Notes: generated by a model from the sequence alone, not told the origin. Counted from the first letter of the stretch, positions 13,686-22,806 are shown. The stretch: 28,518 nucleotides of DNA from CAWIOX01 sp963837775 (GCA_963837775.1 CAWIOX010000013.1:1-28518), one strand, 5' to 3'. Translations and numbers: made by a program.

Positions 13686-14266
13686 CGCAACTTTTCAACC
13701 AGAGCGCGCAACGCTTGCCCGCGATGCGACAACGCATTTTTCTGATCCGCAGACAATTCGGCTGCGGTCTTGCCCAAGGCGGCAATCCAGAAATGCGGAT
13801 CGTAGCCAAAGCCGCCGGCACCGCGTGCGGTCGCGATGATTTCGCCATTCCAGCGCCCTTCGGCAATGATAGGCTGCGGATCATTGGCATGCCGCACATA
13901 CACTAGAGCGCAGTAATAATAGGCCGATTTGTCCGCATGCGCAGCCAGGTCCGCGACCAGCTTCTGGTTGTTGCGCAAATCGGATTTCGGCTCGCCGGCA
14001 AAGCGGGCGGACAATACGCCGGGGGCGCCTTGCAGCGCGTTGACACAGACCCCGGAGTCATCCGCCAGCGCCGGCATACCGGTCAGCATGGCTGCATGGC
14101 GCGCCTTCGCCAATGCGTTTTCAATAAAGGTCGGATGCGGCTCTTCGGCTTCCGGTACGTTGAATTCGCCTTGCGTGCGCAGATTGAAACCGATGGGCGC
14201 CAGCATTTCGCTGAATTCCTTCAGTTTGCCGGCATTATTGGATGCGAGAATCAGGGTTTGTGTCAT
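13682..14266 (-). CDS. rdgB: RdgB/HAM1 non-canonical purine NTP pyrophosphatase
   Basis: Hydrolyses dITP, ITP and XTP to monophosphates, keeping deaminated purines out of DNA and RNA. The protein is 194 aa, the normal family size. The start is ATG 14266 (MTQTLILASNNAGKLKEFSE), which fits the family N-terminus; an upstream ATG at 14305 would add 13 hydrophobic residues not typical of RdgB. Motifs: SNNAGKLKE (substrate binding), ALADDSGVCVNALQGAPGVL with the catalytic Asp pair, and GFGYDPHFW, then LSHRGQALRAL. Its stop overlaps the hemW start. It is about 100 nt downstream of rph. Confidence 0.95.
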   Translation of the reverse strand: MTQTLILASNNAGKLKEFSEMLAPIGFNLRTQGEFNVPEAEEPHPTFIENALAKARHAAMLTGMPALADDSGVCVNALQGAPGVLSARFAGEPKSDLRNNQKLVADLAAHADKSAYYYCALVYVRHANDPQPIIAEGRWNGEIIATARGAGGFGYDPHFWIAALGKTAAELSADQKNALSHRGQALRALVEKLR

Positions 14267-14367
14267 GAAAAACAGAATGGGAAATAAGAGGATGCGCCGC
14301 ACCATGTGTGCAGCGCCATTGCAAGCGGAGCAATTAGACTGTCGCCTGTAGCGATCGCTATTTTAGG

Positions 14368-15096
14368 CTATAAGCCCAGCGCCTGTTTTTGCAGAACGAT
14401 CAGGTCAGCGATCCCATGCTGCGCCAGGTCCAGCAGACGGTTCATCGTATCGCGATCGAATGCCGCGCCTTCGGCCGTACCCTGCACTTCGATGAAATGC
14501 CCGGCATCGGTCATCACCACGTTCATGTCGGTATCGCAGCCTGAATCCTCCAGATAATCCAGATCGAGCACCGGCAAGCCGCGGTATACGCCAACCGAGA
14601 TCGCAGCAACGAAATGCTTGAGCGGGATCGCCGTGATCGCATCACGTGCGACCAACTGCGAAAACGCATCATAGGCGGCCACCATCGCGCCGGTAATCGC
14701 AGCGGTACGGGTGCCGCCATCGGCCTGAATCACGTCGCAATCGAGGTGCAGTGTGCGCTCGCCGAAAGCATTCAGGTCAAAAGCGGCACGCAACGAGCGC
14801 CCGATCAGGCGCTGAATTTCCTGAGTACGGCCCGACTGCTTGCCTTTGGCAGCTTCACGATCCATGCGCGTGTGCGTGGAGCGCGGCAGCATCCCGTATT
14901 CGGCTGTCAGCCAGCCCTGCCCTTTGCCTTTCAAAAACCCCGGCACCTTGTCTTCGATGCTGGCGGTGCAGATGACTTTGGTATCGCCAAACTCAACCAG
15001 AACCGAACCTTCGGCATGCTTGGTGTATTGGCGTTGCAGGCGAATCGGACGCAATGCGTCCGCGGCGCGGCCGCTGGGTCGCTGTTCTTGTTGCAT
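14368..15096 (-). CDS. rph: Ribonuclease PH
   Basis: Phosphate-dependent 3'-5' exoribonuclease that trims tRNA 3' ends. The protein is 242 aa, full family length, so it is not the truncated form known from E. coli K-12. It begins with RPSGRAADALRPI (family signature RxDGRxxxxLRP, here with Ser-Gly) and continues with GSVLVEFGDTKVICTASIED, GWLTAEYGMLPRSTHTRMDR, RTQEIQRLIGRSLRAAFDL and DCDVIQADGGTRTAAITGA. The start codon lies 3 nt after the stop of the PP2C phosphatase gene, so the two form one transcript with rdgB and hemW behind them. Confidence 0.97.
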   Translation of the reverse strand: MQQEQRPSGRAADALRPIRLQRQYTKHAEGSVLVEFGDTKVICTASIEDKVPGFLKGKGQGWLTAEYGMLPRSTHTRMDREAAKGKQSGRTQEIQRLIGRSLRAAFDLNAFGERTLHLDCDVIQADGGTRTAAITGAMVAAYDAFSQLVARDAITAIPLKHFVAAISVGVYRGLPVLDLDYLEDSGCDTDMNVVMTDAGHFIEVQGTAEGAAFDRDTMNRLLDLAQHGIADLIVLQKQALGL

Positions 15097-15099
15097 ATT

Positions 15100-16029
15100 T
15101 TATTCCTTGGAAGTTACACGGGATGAGTTCTGAATGGCAGAGCGGATTTCCTCGATCGCCTTTTCGATTTCATCGTCATCAAATGCGTCAAGCGCTCTCA
15201 TCTCATCGGCTGAGGGCGCGAGTATAGTGGTTGTCACCATGCCAACCGGCAAGGTATTGGTCGTAATCGTTGCTGCATCTTCAAGACTGTTATTGCCTTC
15301 CCACATCATCGCAAGGGCAGTGACGTTGTCGCTGCCCTTGCCGGCAATTCCTGCGGCAGTGGCAACCAATTCCGGCACCGCACGCACCACCGTACTGTCA
15401 TTCAACTGTTGCGCCAGCAAGTGGTCGGGCAAAATCGACCACAGACCGTCGGAGCATAGCAACATCACATCCCCAGCCTGCAATGTCGCCCGCCGTGAAA
15501 TTTCGACAATCGGCTGATTCGGCGCCCCCAGGCAATTGAACAACTTGTTGCGATCAGGGTGTGTATCGCGTTCGGACGGATCGACTTTGCCTTGCGCAAT
15601 CAGGGTCTCAATCCGGGAGTGATCCCGCGTGCGCGCCAGGATTTGTCCATGTCGCATCCAGTACAAGCGAGAGTCGCCACAATGCGCCCAGAAAGCGCTG
15701 CCATTCTGAATCAGGCACGCGACAATGGTGGTGCGCGGCGTTTCAGTCAACTGGTGTTGCACGCGATACCGCAATATTTCATTATGTGCGGCAAGGAAAC
15801 TGTCTTCCAGGAAGCGTTCCGGTTTTTTGATGTAAGGCGTCGCTTTTTGCCGGAACAGCGTGCCTATCGTCTGCATCGCAATGGTCGCCGCCACCTCACC
15901 CTTAATGTGGCCGCCCATGCCATCAGCCAGCAACAGCAACAAGGCGTCGCGAGTAAAGCTATACCCCATGCGGTCTTGATTGACCTTGCGGCCGCCGATA
16001 TGACTTTCTTGATAGACGGAAAATCGCAT
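15100..16029 (-). CDS. PP2C-family serine/threonine protein phosphatase
   Basis: Metal-dependent phosphatase of 309 aa, probably cytoplasmic and opposing the kinase encoded just upstream. Motifs: VNQDRMGY, LLLADGMGGHIKGEVA, TTIVACLIQNG, AHCGDSRLYWMRHG, LLCSDGLWS and GKGSDNVTALAMMW; the aspartates of DGMGGH, SDGLW and SDN are the Mn/Mg ligands. After the catalytic domain (ending near residue 250) there is a 60-residue acidic tail (LDAFDDDEIEKAIEEIRSAI) with no recognised fold. The kinase gene ends 42 nt upstream on the same strand. No FHA, PASTA or type VI secretion gene is nearby in this window. Confidence 0.95.
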   Translation of the reverse strand: MRFSVYQESHIGGRKVNQDRMGYSFTRDALLLLLADGMGGHIKGEVAATIAMQTIGTLFRQKATPYIKKPERFLEDSFLAAHNEILRYRVQHQLTETPRTTIVACLIQNGSAFWAHCGDSRLYWMRHGQILARTRDHSRIETLIAQGKVDPSERDTHPDRNKLFNCLGAPNQPIVEISRRATLQAGDVMLLCSDGLWSILPDHLLAQQLNDSTVVRAVPELVATAAGIAGKGSDNVTALAMMWEGNNSLEDAATITTNTLPVGMVTTTILAPSADEMRALDAFDDDEIEKAIEEIRSAIQNSSRVTSKE

Positions 16030-16071
16030 GAAACTGAAACCTTGTAATTACTCTATGTAAGGGGTGTTGGA

Positions 16072-17085
16072 TTATTGCGTATTATCAAGAATAGTCGTTA
16101 CAGCGGCCGACTTCCTTTTATCCAGGGCAAGATTGCCAAACATGCTACGCCACTTGTTACCAACTCTCTTGAGCAAACCTGGCGCTTGTTTTTCGACCAA
16201 CGGCGCTGATAAAACACGTTGCAAGGTAAACACGCTTTGCGGCCGCGCCAGAGGATCCAGCAGCAAACACCAGCTAACAGCTTTGATCAATTCCGGAGAA
16301 TACACGCCCTCCAGTTTTGACAAATATGCATCCACCTTATCCTGCGTCTTGCGCTGATCGGCTGGCGGCGGCGGCGCCCCTATCATACAGGCGAAAATCG
16401 ATGCGCCAATGCTGTATATATCGGTCCATGGACCCAGGGTGCTATTCTTGAAATACAATTCAGGCGGTGCAAATCCAGGTGTGTACATCGGGTACAACTT
16501 GGCAAAATCGGTCTTGAGCGTTTGCCGGGCGGCACCGAAGTCAAGCAGTATCGGGGTACCATCCACCCGCAAGTAAATGTTTGCAGGCTTCAGATCAAGA
16601 TGCAGCAATTTATTGGCATGCACTTCGCGCAAGCCATTGAGTACCTGGCTGAACATCTTGCGAATGAAGCGTTCCGAAACTATCGGCTTATCCCCGCGAT
16701 CACGACGTCGCAAAACATAGTCCTGCAATGAGCGCCCCGACTCATAGCCCATCACCATGTACACCGTTTCGTTGGCACGGAAAAAATTGATGACACTGAC
16801 CACGTTGGGATGAGAAATGCGCGCCAAGGCACGGCCTTCCTCAAAGAAACATTTCAAACCCATGCGGAATATGGCGAGATTCGCCTCGGAAATTGCCGGA
16901 GCCAGTTCGCCCGGCTGACGCAAGACCAGGGTACTCGGCAAATACTCCTTGATGGCGACGGCGTTACCGTCTGCATCATAGGCCAGATACACGATACTGA
17001 ACCCGCCAGACGCAATCTTCTTTACAATACGATATCCAGCAATTTCGAGTCCATCTGGCAATGGGGCATTGTTCTGTGCGGCCAT
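16072..17085 (-). CDS. Serine/threonine protein kinase (Hanks type)
   Basis: The protein is 337 aa, with the kinase domain at about residues 15-290. Glycine loop KIASGGFSIVYLA (23-35), catalytic Lys46 in VAIKEYL, HLDLKPANI (162-170, catalytic Asp164), DFGAARQ (182-188) and APPELYF followed by TDIYSIGASIF. HLD replaces the common HRD, so it belongs to the non-RD group. There is no transmembrane segment and no PASTA or other sensor; the 40-residue C-terminus is basic (VGNKWRSMFGNLALDKRKSA). It is therefore probably a soluble kinase paired with the PP2C phosphatase downstream. Its targets cannot be inferred. It diverges from yicC across about 73 nt. Confidence 0.95.
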   Translation of the reverse strand: MAAQNNAPLPDGLEIAGYRIVKKIASGGFSIVYLAYDADGNAVAIKEYLPSTLVLRQPGELAPAISEANLAIFRMGLKCFFEEGRALARISHPNVVSVINFFRANETVYMVMGYESGRSLQDYVLRRRDRGDKPIVSERFIRKMFSQVLNGLREVHANKLLHLDLKPANIYLRVDGTPILLDFGAARQTLKTDFAKLYPMYTPGFAPPELYFKNSTLGPWTDIYSIGASIFACMIGAPPPPADQRKTQDKVDAYLSKLEGVYSPELIKAVSWCLLLDPLARPQSVFTLQRVLSAPLVEKQAPGLLKRVGNKWRSMFGNLALDKRKSAAVTTILDNTQ

Positions 17086-17158
17086 ATTTACCTATATCGT
17101 AGTCGTCATGAATTGTGTGGATAAATCATATTTTTGTAAAGAGAAACCGGGAGCTGAA

Positions 17159-18076
17159 TTGACCATTTGCAGCATGACAGGATACGCGGTCACGACCCGC
17201 GAAACCACCGCCGGCACCATCACTATTGAAATAAAAAGTGTCAATTCACGCTTTTTAGATCTGCAGTTTCGCATCAACGACGACATGCGCGCCGTCGAAC
17301 CCGCACTACGCGAGGCCCTCATGGCCCGCATTACCCGCGGCAAGGTCGAATGTCGCTTAAGCTTCGGCCGCAAAGTCGCAACAGATGCAGTGCAGGCATT
17401 GAATGCAAGCTTGCTGGCCGATCTGGCGCGCATGCAAAATGAAATCCGCAAACACTTCATCGATGCACCAGCCATGTCGGTCAATGAACTGCTGCGCTGG
17501 CCCGGCGTGATTGAAGAGGCCGAAATTGGCCAGGAAACCCTGCAGACAGAAATTGTCGCCGCCATGGCCACGACTATGGATGCCTTCGTCACCAGTCGCG
17601 CACGTGAGGGGTCTGCCCTAGAAGCGACACTGGTGTCGCGCATCGATGCGATGGACGATATCGTACAGCGCATTGCACCGCTGATACCCCAAGTCATCGA
17701 ACAGTTCAAGAAAAAAACCACCGACCGACTGCAAGAAGCTTTGGGACTAGCGGCAATCAACAGCACCCCGATCTCCTCGCAAACACTCTCCCGCGAAGAA
17801 GCGCTCGAACGGATCCGCCAGGAAGTGACCATGTACGGCATCCGCATCGACATCTCGGAAGAACTTTCGCGTCTGTCGACACACCTGACGGAAACCCGAC
17901 ACATCCTGAAAAAAGGCGGCCAGGTCGGCAAACGCCTGGATTTCATGATGCAGGAACTCAATCGCGAAGCCAACACGCTAGGTTCCAAAGCCGCCATCAA
18001 GGATCTGGCCGATGCATCCATGGCATTAAAACTATTGATTGAACAAATGCGCGAGCAGGTTCAGAACCTGGAGTGA
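17159..18076 (+). CDS. yicC: YicC family endoribonuclease
   Basis: The family includes E. coli YicC, described as an endoribonuclease involved in small-RNA turnover. The protein is 305 aa from TTG 17159 (MTICSMTGYAVTTRE). I prefer this start because GGGAG lies 5 nt upstream and the family begins with SMTGxA a few residues in; a longer frame to 17069 reads through non-conserved sequence. Conserved parts: IEIKSVNSRFLDLQFRINDD at the start, DISEELSRLSTHLTETRHIL then GKRLDFMMQELNREANTLGS near the end. It sits directly upstream of gmk, the usual partner in Proteobacteria. The 156-nt gap to gmk carries composite element copy E. Confidence 0.94.
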   Translation: MTICSMTGYAVTTRETTAGTITIEIKSVNSRFLDLQFRINDDMRAVEPALREALMARITRGKVECRLSFGRKVATDAVQALNASLLADLARMQNEIRKHFIDAPAMSVNELLRWPGVIEEAEIGQETLQTEIVAAMATTMDAFVTSRAREGSALEATLVSRIDAMDDIVQRIAPLIPQVIEQFKKKTTDRLQEALGLAAINSTPISSQTLSREEALERIRQEVTMYGIRIDISEELSRLSTHLTETRHILKKGGQVGKRLDFMMQELNREANTLGSKAAIKDLADASMALKLLIEQMREQVQNLE

Positions 18077-18081
18077 CAAAT

Positions 18082-18152
18082 ATACTCCCCTTGGTATAGA
18101 AAGATGCCTCAGCAATATCCAGCGACAACCAGATGATTTTTTAGCATACCCG
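18082..18152 (+). repeat. Composite intergenic element, copy E (weakest)
   Basis: Dyad TATAC-TCCCCTTG-GTATA (ATAC..GTAT at 18082-18097), GCG at 25 nt and GCATACCCGC with its CAT ending at 50 nt, one base longer than in the other copies. It lies between yicC and gmk in the same direction as the genes, the opposite relative orientation to copies A-D. TATACT (18081-18086) could be the -10 of a gmk promoter. A small inverted repeat CTCATTT / AAATGAG follows (18153-18173). Confidence 0.4.
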
Positions 18153-18232
18153 CTCATTTCTTAATAAAATGAGTTTGGCACACCCGACCCGCTCCGCGCG
18201 GGCAATTGACAATATCAACTCAAAGGATTCCC

Positions 18233-18877
18233 ATGCCCAATGCCAACGCTTACTCAGGTAGCCTGCTCATGGTTGTCGCACCGTCAGGCGCAGGCAAATC
18301 AACGCTGGTCAATGCGCTGCTGGCGCAAGAACCTGCCATCAAGCTGTCCATTTCTTACACAACACGCCAACCCCGACCGGGCGAAGAAAATGGCCGCGAA
18401 TATCATTTCACGTCCGTGAGCGACTTCCTTGCACGACAGTTGCAAGGTGAGTTCCTGGAATCGGCTGAAGTCCACGGCAACTATTACGGCACATCCCGCT
18501 TGCAGATTGCCGAACAGATCAAGACCGGCACCGACGTACTGCTGGAGATTGACTGGCAAGGTGCTCAGCAGGTTAAAAAACAATTCCCTCATGCAATCGG
18601 CATCTTTATCCTCCCCCCATCCATTGAGGCACTGGAAGAACGCCTGAAGAAGCGCGGCCAGGATGAAGCGCACATCATCGCCCGGCGACTTTTGGCCGCT
18701 GGCGGAGAAATCGCACACGTTTCAGAGTGCGAATATGCTATCATCAACCAAGATTTCACGACCGCCTTGTCTGAGCTAATGGCGATCGTCAAAGCAGCGC
18801 GTTGCCGCTTTCTGCAACAAGCGGCGCGCAACGCATCGCTATTTGCCCAACTGGGTATCCATGCCAATTTAAGCTAA
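18233..18877 (+). CDS. gmk: Guanylate kinase
   Basis: Phosphorylates GMP/dGMP to GDP/dGDP with ATP. The protein is 214 aa from ATG 18233, chosen for AAAGGA 6-7 nt upstream; the frame extends further up but without a ribosome binding site. P-loop APSGAGKS (residues 16-23), GMP-binding SISYTTRQPRPGEENGREYH, and LLEIDWQGAQQVKKQFPHA. The usual 205-215 aa. Followed after 23 nt by rpoZ, with spoT behind: guanine nucleotide supply, the RNA polymerase subunit that binds ppGpp, and the ppGpp enzyme lie in one transcript. Confidence 0.97.
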   Translation: MPNANAYSGSLLMVVAPSGAGKSTLVNALLAQEPAIKLSISYTTRQPRPGEENGREYHFTSVSDFLARQLQGEFLESAEVHGNYYGTSRLQIAEQIKTGTDVLLEIDWQGAQQVKKQFPHAIGIFILPPSIEALEERLKKRGQDEAHIIARRLLAAGGEIAHVSECEYAIINQDFTTALSELMAIVKAARCRFLQQAARNASLFAQLGIHANLS

Positions 18878-18900
18878 AGCAGCATCATTAGGAGCATACA

Positions 18901-19103
18901 TGGCCCGCATCACCATTGAAGATTGCCTGAAACAAATCCCGAATCGTTTTCAACTAACCTTGTGTGCGACATATCGCGCACGCCAGCTACTGCAAGGCCA
19001 CACGCCTAAAGTCGACGCTAAAGACAAGCCGACAGTCATTGCCCTGCGCGAAATCGCCGCAGGCAAAGTCGGGATTGAAATGTTGAAAAAAGTGCCAAGT
19101 TAA
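18901..19103 (+). CDS. rpoZ: RNA polymerase omega subunit
   Basis: A 67-aa omega subunit that helps beta' folding and forms part of ppGpp site 1 in Proteobacteria. MARITIEDCLKQIPNRFQLT is the family N-terminus, followed by ATYRARQL and KPTVIALREIAAGKVG. At 67 aa it is the short betaproteobacterial form (E. coli has 91). AGGAG lies 6 nt before the ATG. It is located between gmk and spoT, as in most Proteobacteria. Confidence 0.97.
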
Positions 19104-19130
19104 TTTGCTGACCAAAATAGTGATTACATA

Positions 19131-21425
19131 ATGCATCATGCGGCTGGTACCAACAGTATGAACCTGAACCCTGCAGATTCGACACTATCAGCCGCAGAAA
19201 GCAAACGGCTCAACCCTGAGCGCCCGCAACAACAAAAATCTTCCGTCTCGACCAAAGATTCCCCTCCCCAGCAAGCCACGGGTGTCGCATCTGTCACCAA
19301 GCTGATGTCAAAGCTTGCCGAATACCTTCCAGAATCAGACCTCAAAAAAGTTAAAGAAGCTTATCGCTTTTCAGATGAGATGCATTTGGGCCAGATGCGC
19401 AAGTCCGGCGAACCTTATATATCCCACCCAATTGCGGTCGCCGAAATTTGCGCCGACTGGAAACTCGATGCGCAAGCCATCATGGCAGCGCTGCTGCATG
19501 ATGTAATGGAAGACCAGGATGTCAAAAAAGAGGAACTGATCGAGCGCTTTGGCGCGCAGGTCGCAGCCCTGGTAGACGGCCTGTCAAAACTTGAAAAAAT
19601 TGAATTCCAGAGCCAGATCGAAGCACAGGCGGAAAACTTCCGCAAGATGCTGCTGGCCATGGCGCGCGATGTCCGCGTAATCCTCATCAAGCTTGCAGAC
19701 CGCCTTCACAATATGAGTACGCTAGGCGTGATGCCGCCTGAAAAGAAGCGCCGGATTGCCCGCGAAACCATGGAAGTCTATGTGCCGATAGCGCATCGAC
19801 TTGGACTGAACAATATCTATCGTGAACTACAGGATCTGTCGTTTTCCCACCTTTACCCAAACCGCTACAAAACCCTGGTCAAAGCGGTCAAGGCTGCCCG
19901 CGGCAATCGGCGCGAAGTTGTCAGCAAGATTCTAGAATCCGTCAACCATACCCTGGCAGGCGTCGGCATCCACGCACAGGTCTATGGCCGCGAAAAAACC
20001 CTGTACGGGATCTATCTAAAAATGCACGACAAGCACCTGTCATTCTCCCAGGTGCTTGACGTATACGGCTTTCGGGTAGTGGTTGATAGTTTTGCGAACT
20101 GTTACGTTGCCCTTGGTACGCTGCACGCGCTTTTCAAGCCGATGCCCGGCAAATTCAAGGACTACATTGCCATTCCCAAACTCAATGGCTATCAGTCACT
20201 CCACACAACGCTGATCGGCCCATACGGAACGCCAGTCGAATTCCAGATTCGCACGCAAGACATGCATCGCGTAGCGGAATCCGGAGTTGCCGCACACTGG
20301 TTATACAAGAATGGCGAGGCAAACCTAAGCGATCTGCAGCAACGCACTCATGCGTGGCTGCAGTCTCTGCTTGATATTCAGAAACAAACTGGTGACTCTG
20401 CCGAATTCCTGGAACATGTGAAAGTCGATCTATTCCCGGATTCGGTTTATGTCTTCACTCCGAAATCCAAGATCATCGCACTGCCGCGCGGCGCCACCGC
20501 ACTGGACTTTGCCTATACGATACACACCGATATTGGCGACCAGACAGTGGCTGTAAAGATCAACCACGAAAATGCACCGCTACGCACCGAATTGCGCAAT
20601 GGCGACATTGTCGAGATCGTCACATCGGATGCCTCGCGACCCAGCCCCACCTGGCTCTCATTTGTTCGCACGGGCAAAGCGCGCTCAGCCATACGACACT
20701 ACCTGCGCACGATTAATCTTTCCGAGTCGATTGAATTAGGCAGACAGCTTCTGGCACAAGCATTAATCGAGCTGAATCTCCCGGCCGCATTACCGTCGAC
20801 AGTGATCGAGCGACTCTTGAGCGAGTCCAATAGCAAGAGCCTGGAGGACATTCATGCCGACATAGGTGTAGGGCAACGCATGGCAACCCTGGTAGCACGT
20901 CGAATTCTCAGCTTCAGTGAAAATGAATCAACCAATCAACCGCCAACCGAAACGCACTCCCAGCCGGGCAAACATAACCCCGTTATTATCCACGGCAGTG
21001 AAGGCGCGGTCATACAACTGGCTCCATGCTGCCTCCCGATTCCAGGCGACCATATCATAGGTCAACTAAAGCGTGATCAAGGTCTCATCGTCCATATTGA
21101 TGATTGTCACATGGCAAAGAAACAGCGCAACAGGGAACCAGAACGCTGGATTGATGTGATGTGGGCAAAAGATATTAACCATCGCTTCGATTGCCGAATC
21201 AAAATTCTGGTCAAAAATGAAAGAGGAATTTTGGCTCGGGTAGCCGCTGAAATTGGTGAGTCTGATGCAAATATCACGCATGTCGGCATGGACGAGGATC
21301 AGGAGCCGTCGATGGCGCTAATCCATTTTACGGTCCAGGTGGAAGACCGCGCCCATCTGGCGCGACTGATCCGCAACATTCGCCGCATCCCCGAAGTAAC
21401 GCGATTACTCAGAGAGCGCGGCTGA
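19131..21425 (+). CDS. spoT: Bifunctional (p)ppGpp synthetase/hydrolase, SpoT/Rel type
   Basis: Controls the stringent response alarmone. The protein is 764 aa. The hydrolase HD domain includes GEPYISHPIAVAEI and LLHDVMED (His123-Asp124), then LIKLADRLHNM, so hydrolysis is likely intact. The synthetase domain includes VYGREKTLYGIYLKM and LNGYQSLHTTLIGPYG (about 352-366), so both activities are expected. Then TGS (VYVFTPKSKIIALPRGATAL) and a C-terminal ACT domain (ILARVAAEIGESDANITHVG). The first 55 residues before VTKLMSKLAEYLP are polar, low-complexity and not part of the family core. Neither ATG 19131 nor ATG 19158 has a good ribosome binding site, so the start is uncertain within that stretch. 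It converges with the DUF3422 gene with 31 nt between them. Confidence 0.96.
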   Translation: MHHAAGTNSMNLNPADSTLSAAESKRLNPERPQQQKSSVSTKDSPPQQATGVASVTKLMSKLAEYLPESDLKKVKEAYRFSDEMHLGQMRKSGEPYISHPIAVAEICADWKLDAQAIMAALLHDVMEDQDVKKEELIERFGAQVAALVDGLSKLEKIEFQSQIEAQAENFRKMLLAMARDVRVILIKLADRLHNMSTLGVMPPEKKRRIARETMEVYVPIAHRLGLNNIYRELQDLSFSHLYPNRYKTLVKAVKAARGNRREVVSKILESVNHTLAGVGIHAQVYGREKTLYGIYLKMHDKHLSFSQVLDVYGFRVVVDSFANCYVALGTLHALFKPMPGKFKDYIAIPKLNGYQSLHTTLIGPYGTPVEFQIRTQDMHRVAESGVAAHWLYKNGEANLSDLQQRTHAWLQSLLDIQKQTGDSAEFLEHVKVDLFPDSVYVFTPKSKIIALPRGATALDFAYTIHTDIGDQTVAVKINHENAPLRTELRNGDIVEIVTSDASRPSPTWLSFVRTGKARSAIRHYLRTINLSESIELGRQLLAQALIELNLPAALPSTVIERLLSESNSKSLEDIHADIGVGQRMATLVARRILSFSENESTNQPPTETHSQPGKHNPVIIHGSEGAVIQLAPCCLPIPGDHIIGQLKRDQGLIVHIDDCHMAKKQRNREPERWIDVMWAKDINHRFDCRIKILVKNERGILARVAAEIGESDANITHVGMDEDQEPSMALIHFTVQVEDRAHLARLIRNIRRIPEVTRLLRERG

Positions 21426-21456
21426 CTCGCGTTCGCCGTACCTTAGTCCGACAAAC

Positions 21457-22806
21457 TCAACCGTGCTGCTTAGCGACTCCCTTATGCACCCGGCGCAATC
21501 CCATCCAGATAGTAAATGCGATTAGCGGAAGCAAGACACCCGTTGCCAGATCGGGATTGACTGGCAAACCCGCTGCCTTCATCGCCTTGCCGACGTAACC
21601 GACCAATCCTGCCAGGTAATAAGAAATAGCGACGACCGACAGCCCCTCCACTGCCTGTTGCAGACGCAATTGCTGCGCCGCACGGGTATCCAGCGATTCC
21701 AGAATTTTTCGATTCTGCTGCTCCTGAACAATGCCAACTCTTGTGCGCAGCAAATCGTTGGAGTGCGCAATACGATCGGCCAAGGCTTCCTGACGGCGCG
21801 TCATGGACTCACAGGTACTCATTGCCGGAGCCAGACGACGCTCCATGAATTCACCAATGGTAGGCACACCTTCGATGCGACTCTCGCGCAATTCGCCAAT
21901 GCGCGCCTTTACCAGGCGGAAATAGGCCTGCGATGCAGAAAAACGATAGCTGTTATCCAACGATAATTTTTCTATCCTTGCGGCCAGGTCAGTAATGCTG
22001 CGTAGCAAACCCTGCTCATCATCTGCGGCACTGGACGGCCCATTAGCAACATCAGTAGCCGTCATTGCCGCTGTCAGAGTTGCCAATTCACTCTCGATAT
22101 CATTCAGCAGTGGCGCTGCGCGCTGCGCCTGCGGCAAGCCCAGCAGCGCCATCATACGATATGTCTCAATTTCCAATATACGTTGCACCACACGACCCGC
22201 CTGCTGGTGATGCATCGCACTATCCCTGACCACAAAATGACAGAAGCCATCTGCCTTGATCAGAAAATCAGTCCAAATTTCCCCGCCTTGCACCACATGA
22301 CTTCCTACCAGCACCTGCCCCTCAAAGATATTTCTCATATCAGGAATTGCACCATCATCCGGACTGGGTGCCTTGTCGAGCAAGACATGTGCAGCCACCA
22401 TGATTTTCCCTTGCAGGCTGAGCAGCCAATCCTGCGGAATATACTGTAAAGGCATGCTTTTGAAGGCGGTACTGACCGTCAGATTTTCCTCATTTTTTTG
22501 CGCAAAGGTGTACGTCGAAAATTCAGTATGGCACTCCCACTGCAAACGAAACTGGCCAAAATCGTGAAAAAAATACTTCGCTTCGTTTGTCGGTGCAGCC
22601 ACACCAAAATGCCTGCATAAAGCAGAAAGAATCCCATGTTGCTCGGATGCATGAATGTTACTGGCACTACTTTTGTCGTCATGCGTATAGACAGCCAGAT
22701 GAGTCAGGCTCTCCCTGTCTGACAACCTCAATGAAGGGCGCGAGTGAACTTCTGCAGCCAATGGGACGCGTAAAGCATGATTCAAACCAGGGTAAGCGAT
22801 GGACAT
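21457..22806 (-). CDS. DUF3422 family membrane-anchored protein
   Basis: The protein is 449 aa and matches, from memory, the DUF3422 family of unknown function (start NHALRVPLAAEVHSRPSLRL then LTHLAVYTHDD). A soluble N-terminal part of about 380 residues includes coiled-coil-like helices (ESLDTRAAQQLRLQQAVEGL). Two hydrophobic segments follow near the C-terminus (SVVAISYYLAGLVGYVGKAM and GVLLPLIAFTIWMGLRRVHK), so it is anchored in the inner membrane by its tail. There is no signal peptide. The function is unknown; nothing in the neighbourhood suggests one. Confidence 0.87.
   Translation of the reverse strand: MSIAYPGLNHALRVPLAAEVHSRPSLRLSDRESLTHLAVYTHDDKSSASNIHASEQHGILSALCRHFGVAAPTNEAKYFFHDFGQFRLQWECHTEFSTYTFAQKNEENLTVSTAFKSMPLQYIPQDWLLSLQGKIMVAAHVLLDKAPSPDDGAIPDMRNIFEGQVLVGSHVVQGGEIWTDFLIKADGFCHFVVRDSAMHHQQAGRVVQRILEIETYRMMALLGLPQAQRAAPLLNDIESELATLTAAMTATDVANGPSSAADDEQGLLRSITDLAARIEKLSLDNSYRFSASQAYFRLVKARIGELRESRIEGVPTIGEFMERRLAPAMSTCESMTRRQEALADRIAHSNDLLRTRVGIVQEQQNRKILESLDTRAAQQLRLQQAVEGLSVVAISYYLAGLVGYVGKAMKAAGLPVNPDLATGVLLPLIAFTIWMGLRRVHKGVAKQHG

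Noticed and set aside
12612..13745. Long plus-strand open frame opposite hemW
   Set aside because: Shadow of hemW; no ribosome binding site or family features.
18208..18222. TTGACAATATCAA before gmk as an FNR-type box
   Set aside because: The arm spacing is one base short of TTGAT-N4-ATCAA and the left arm is imperfect.
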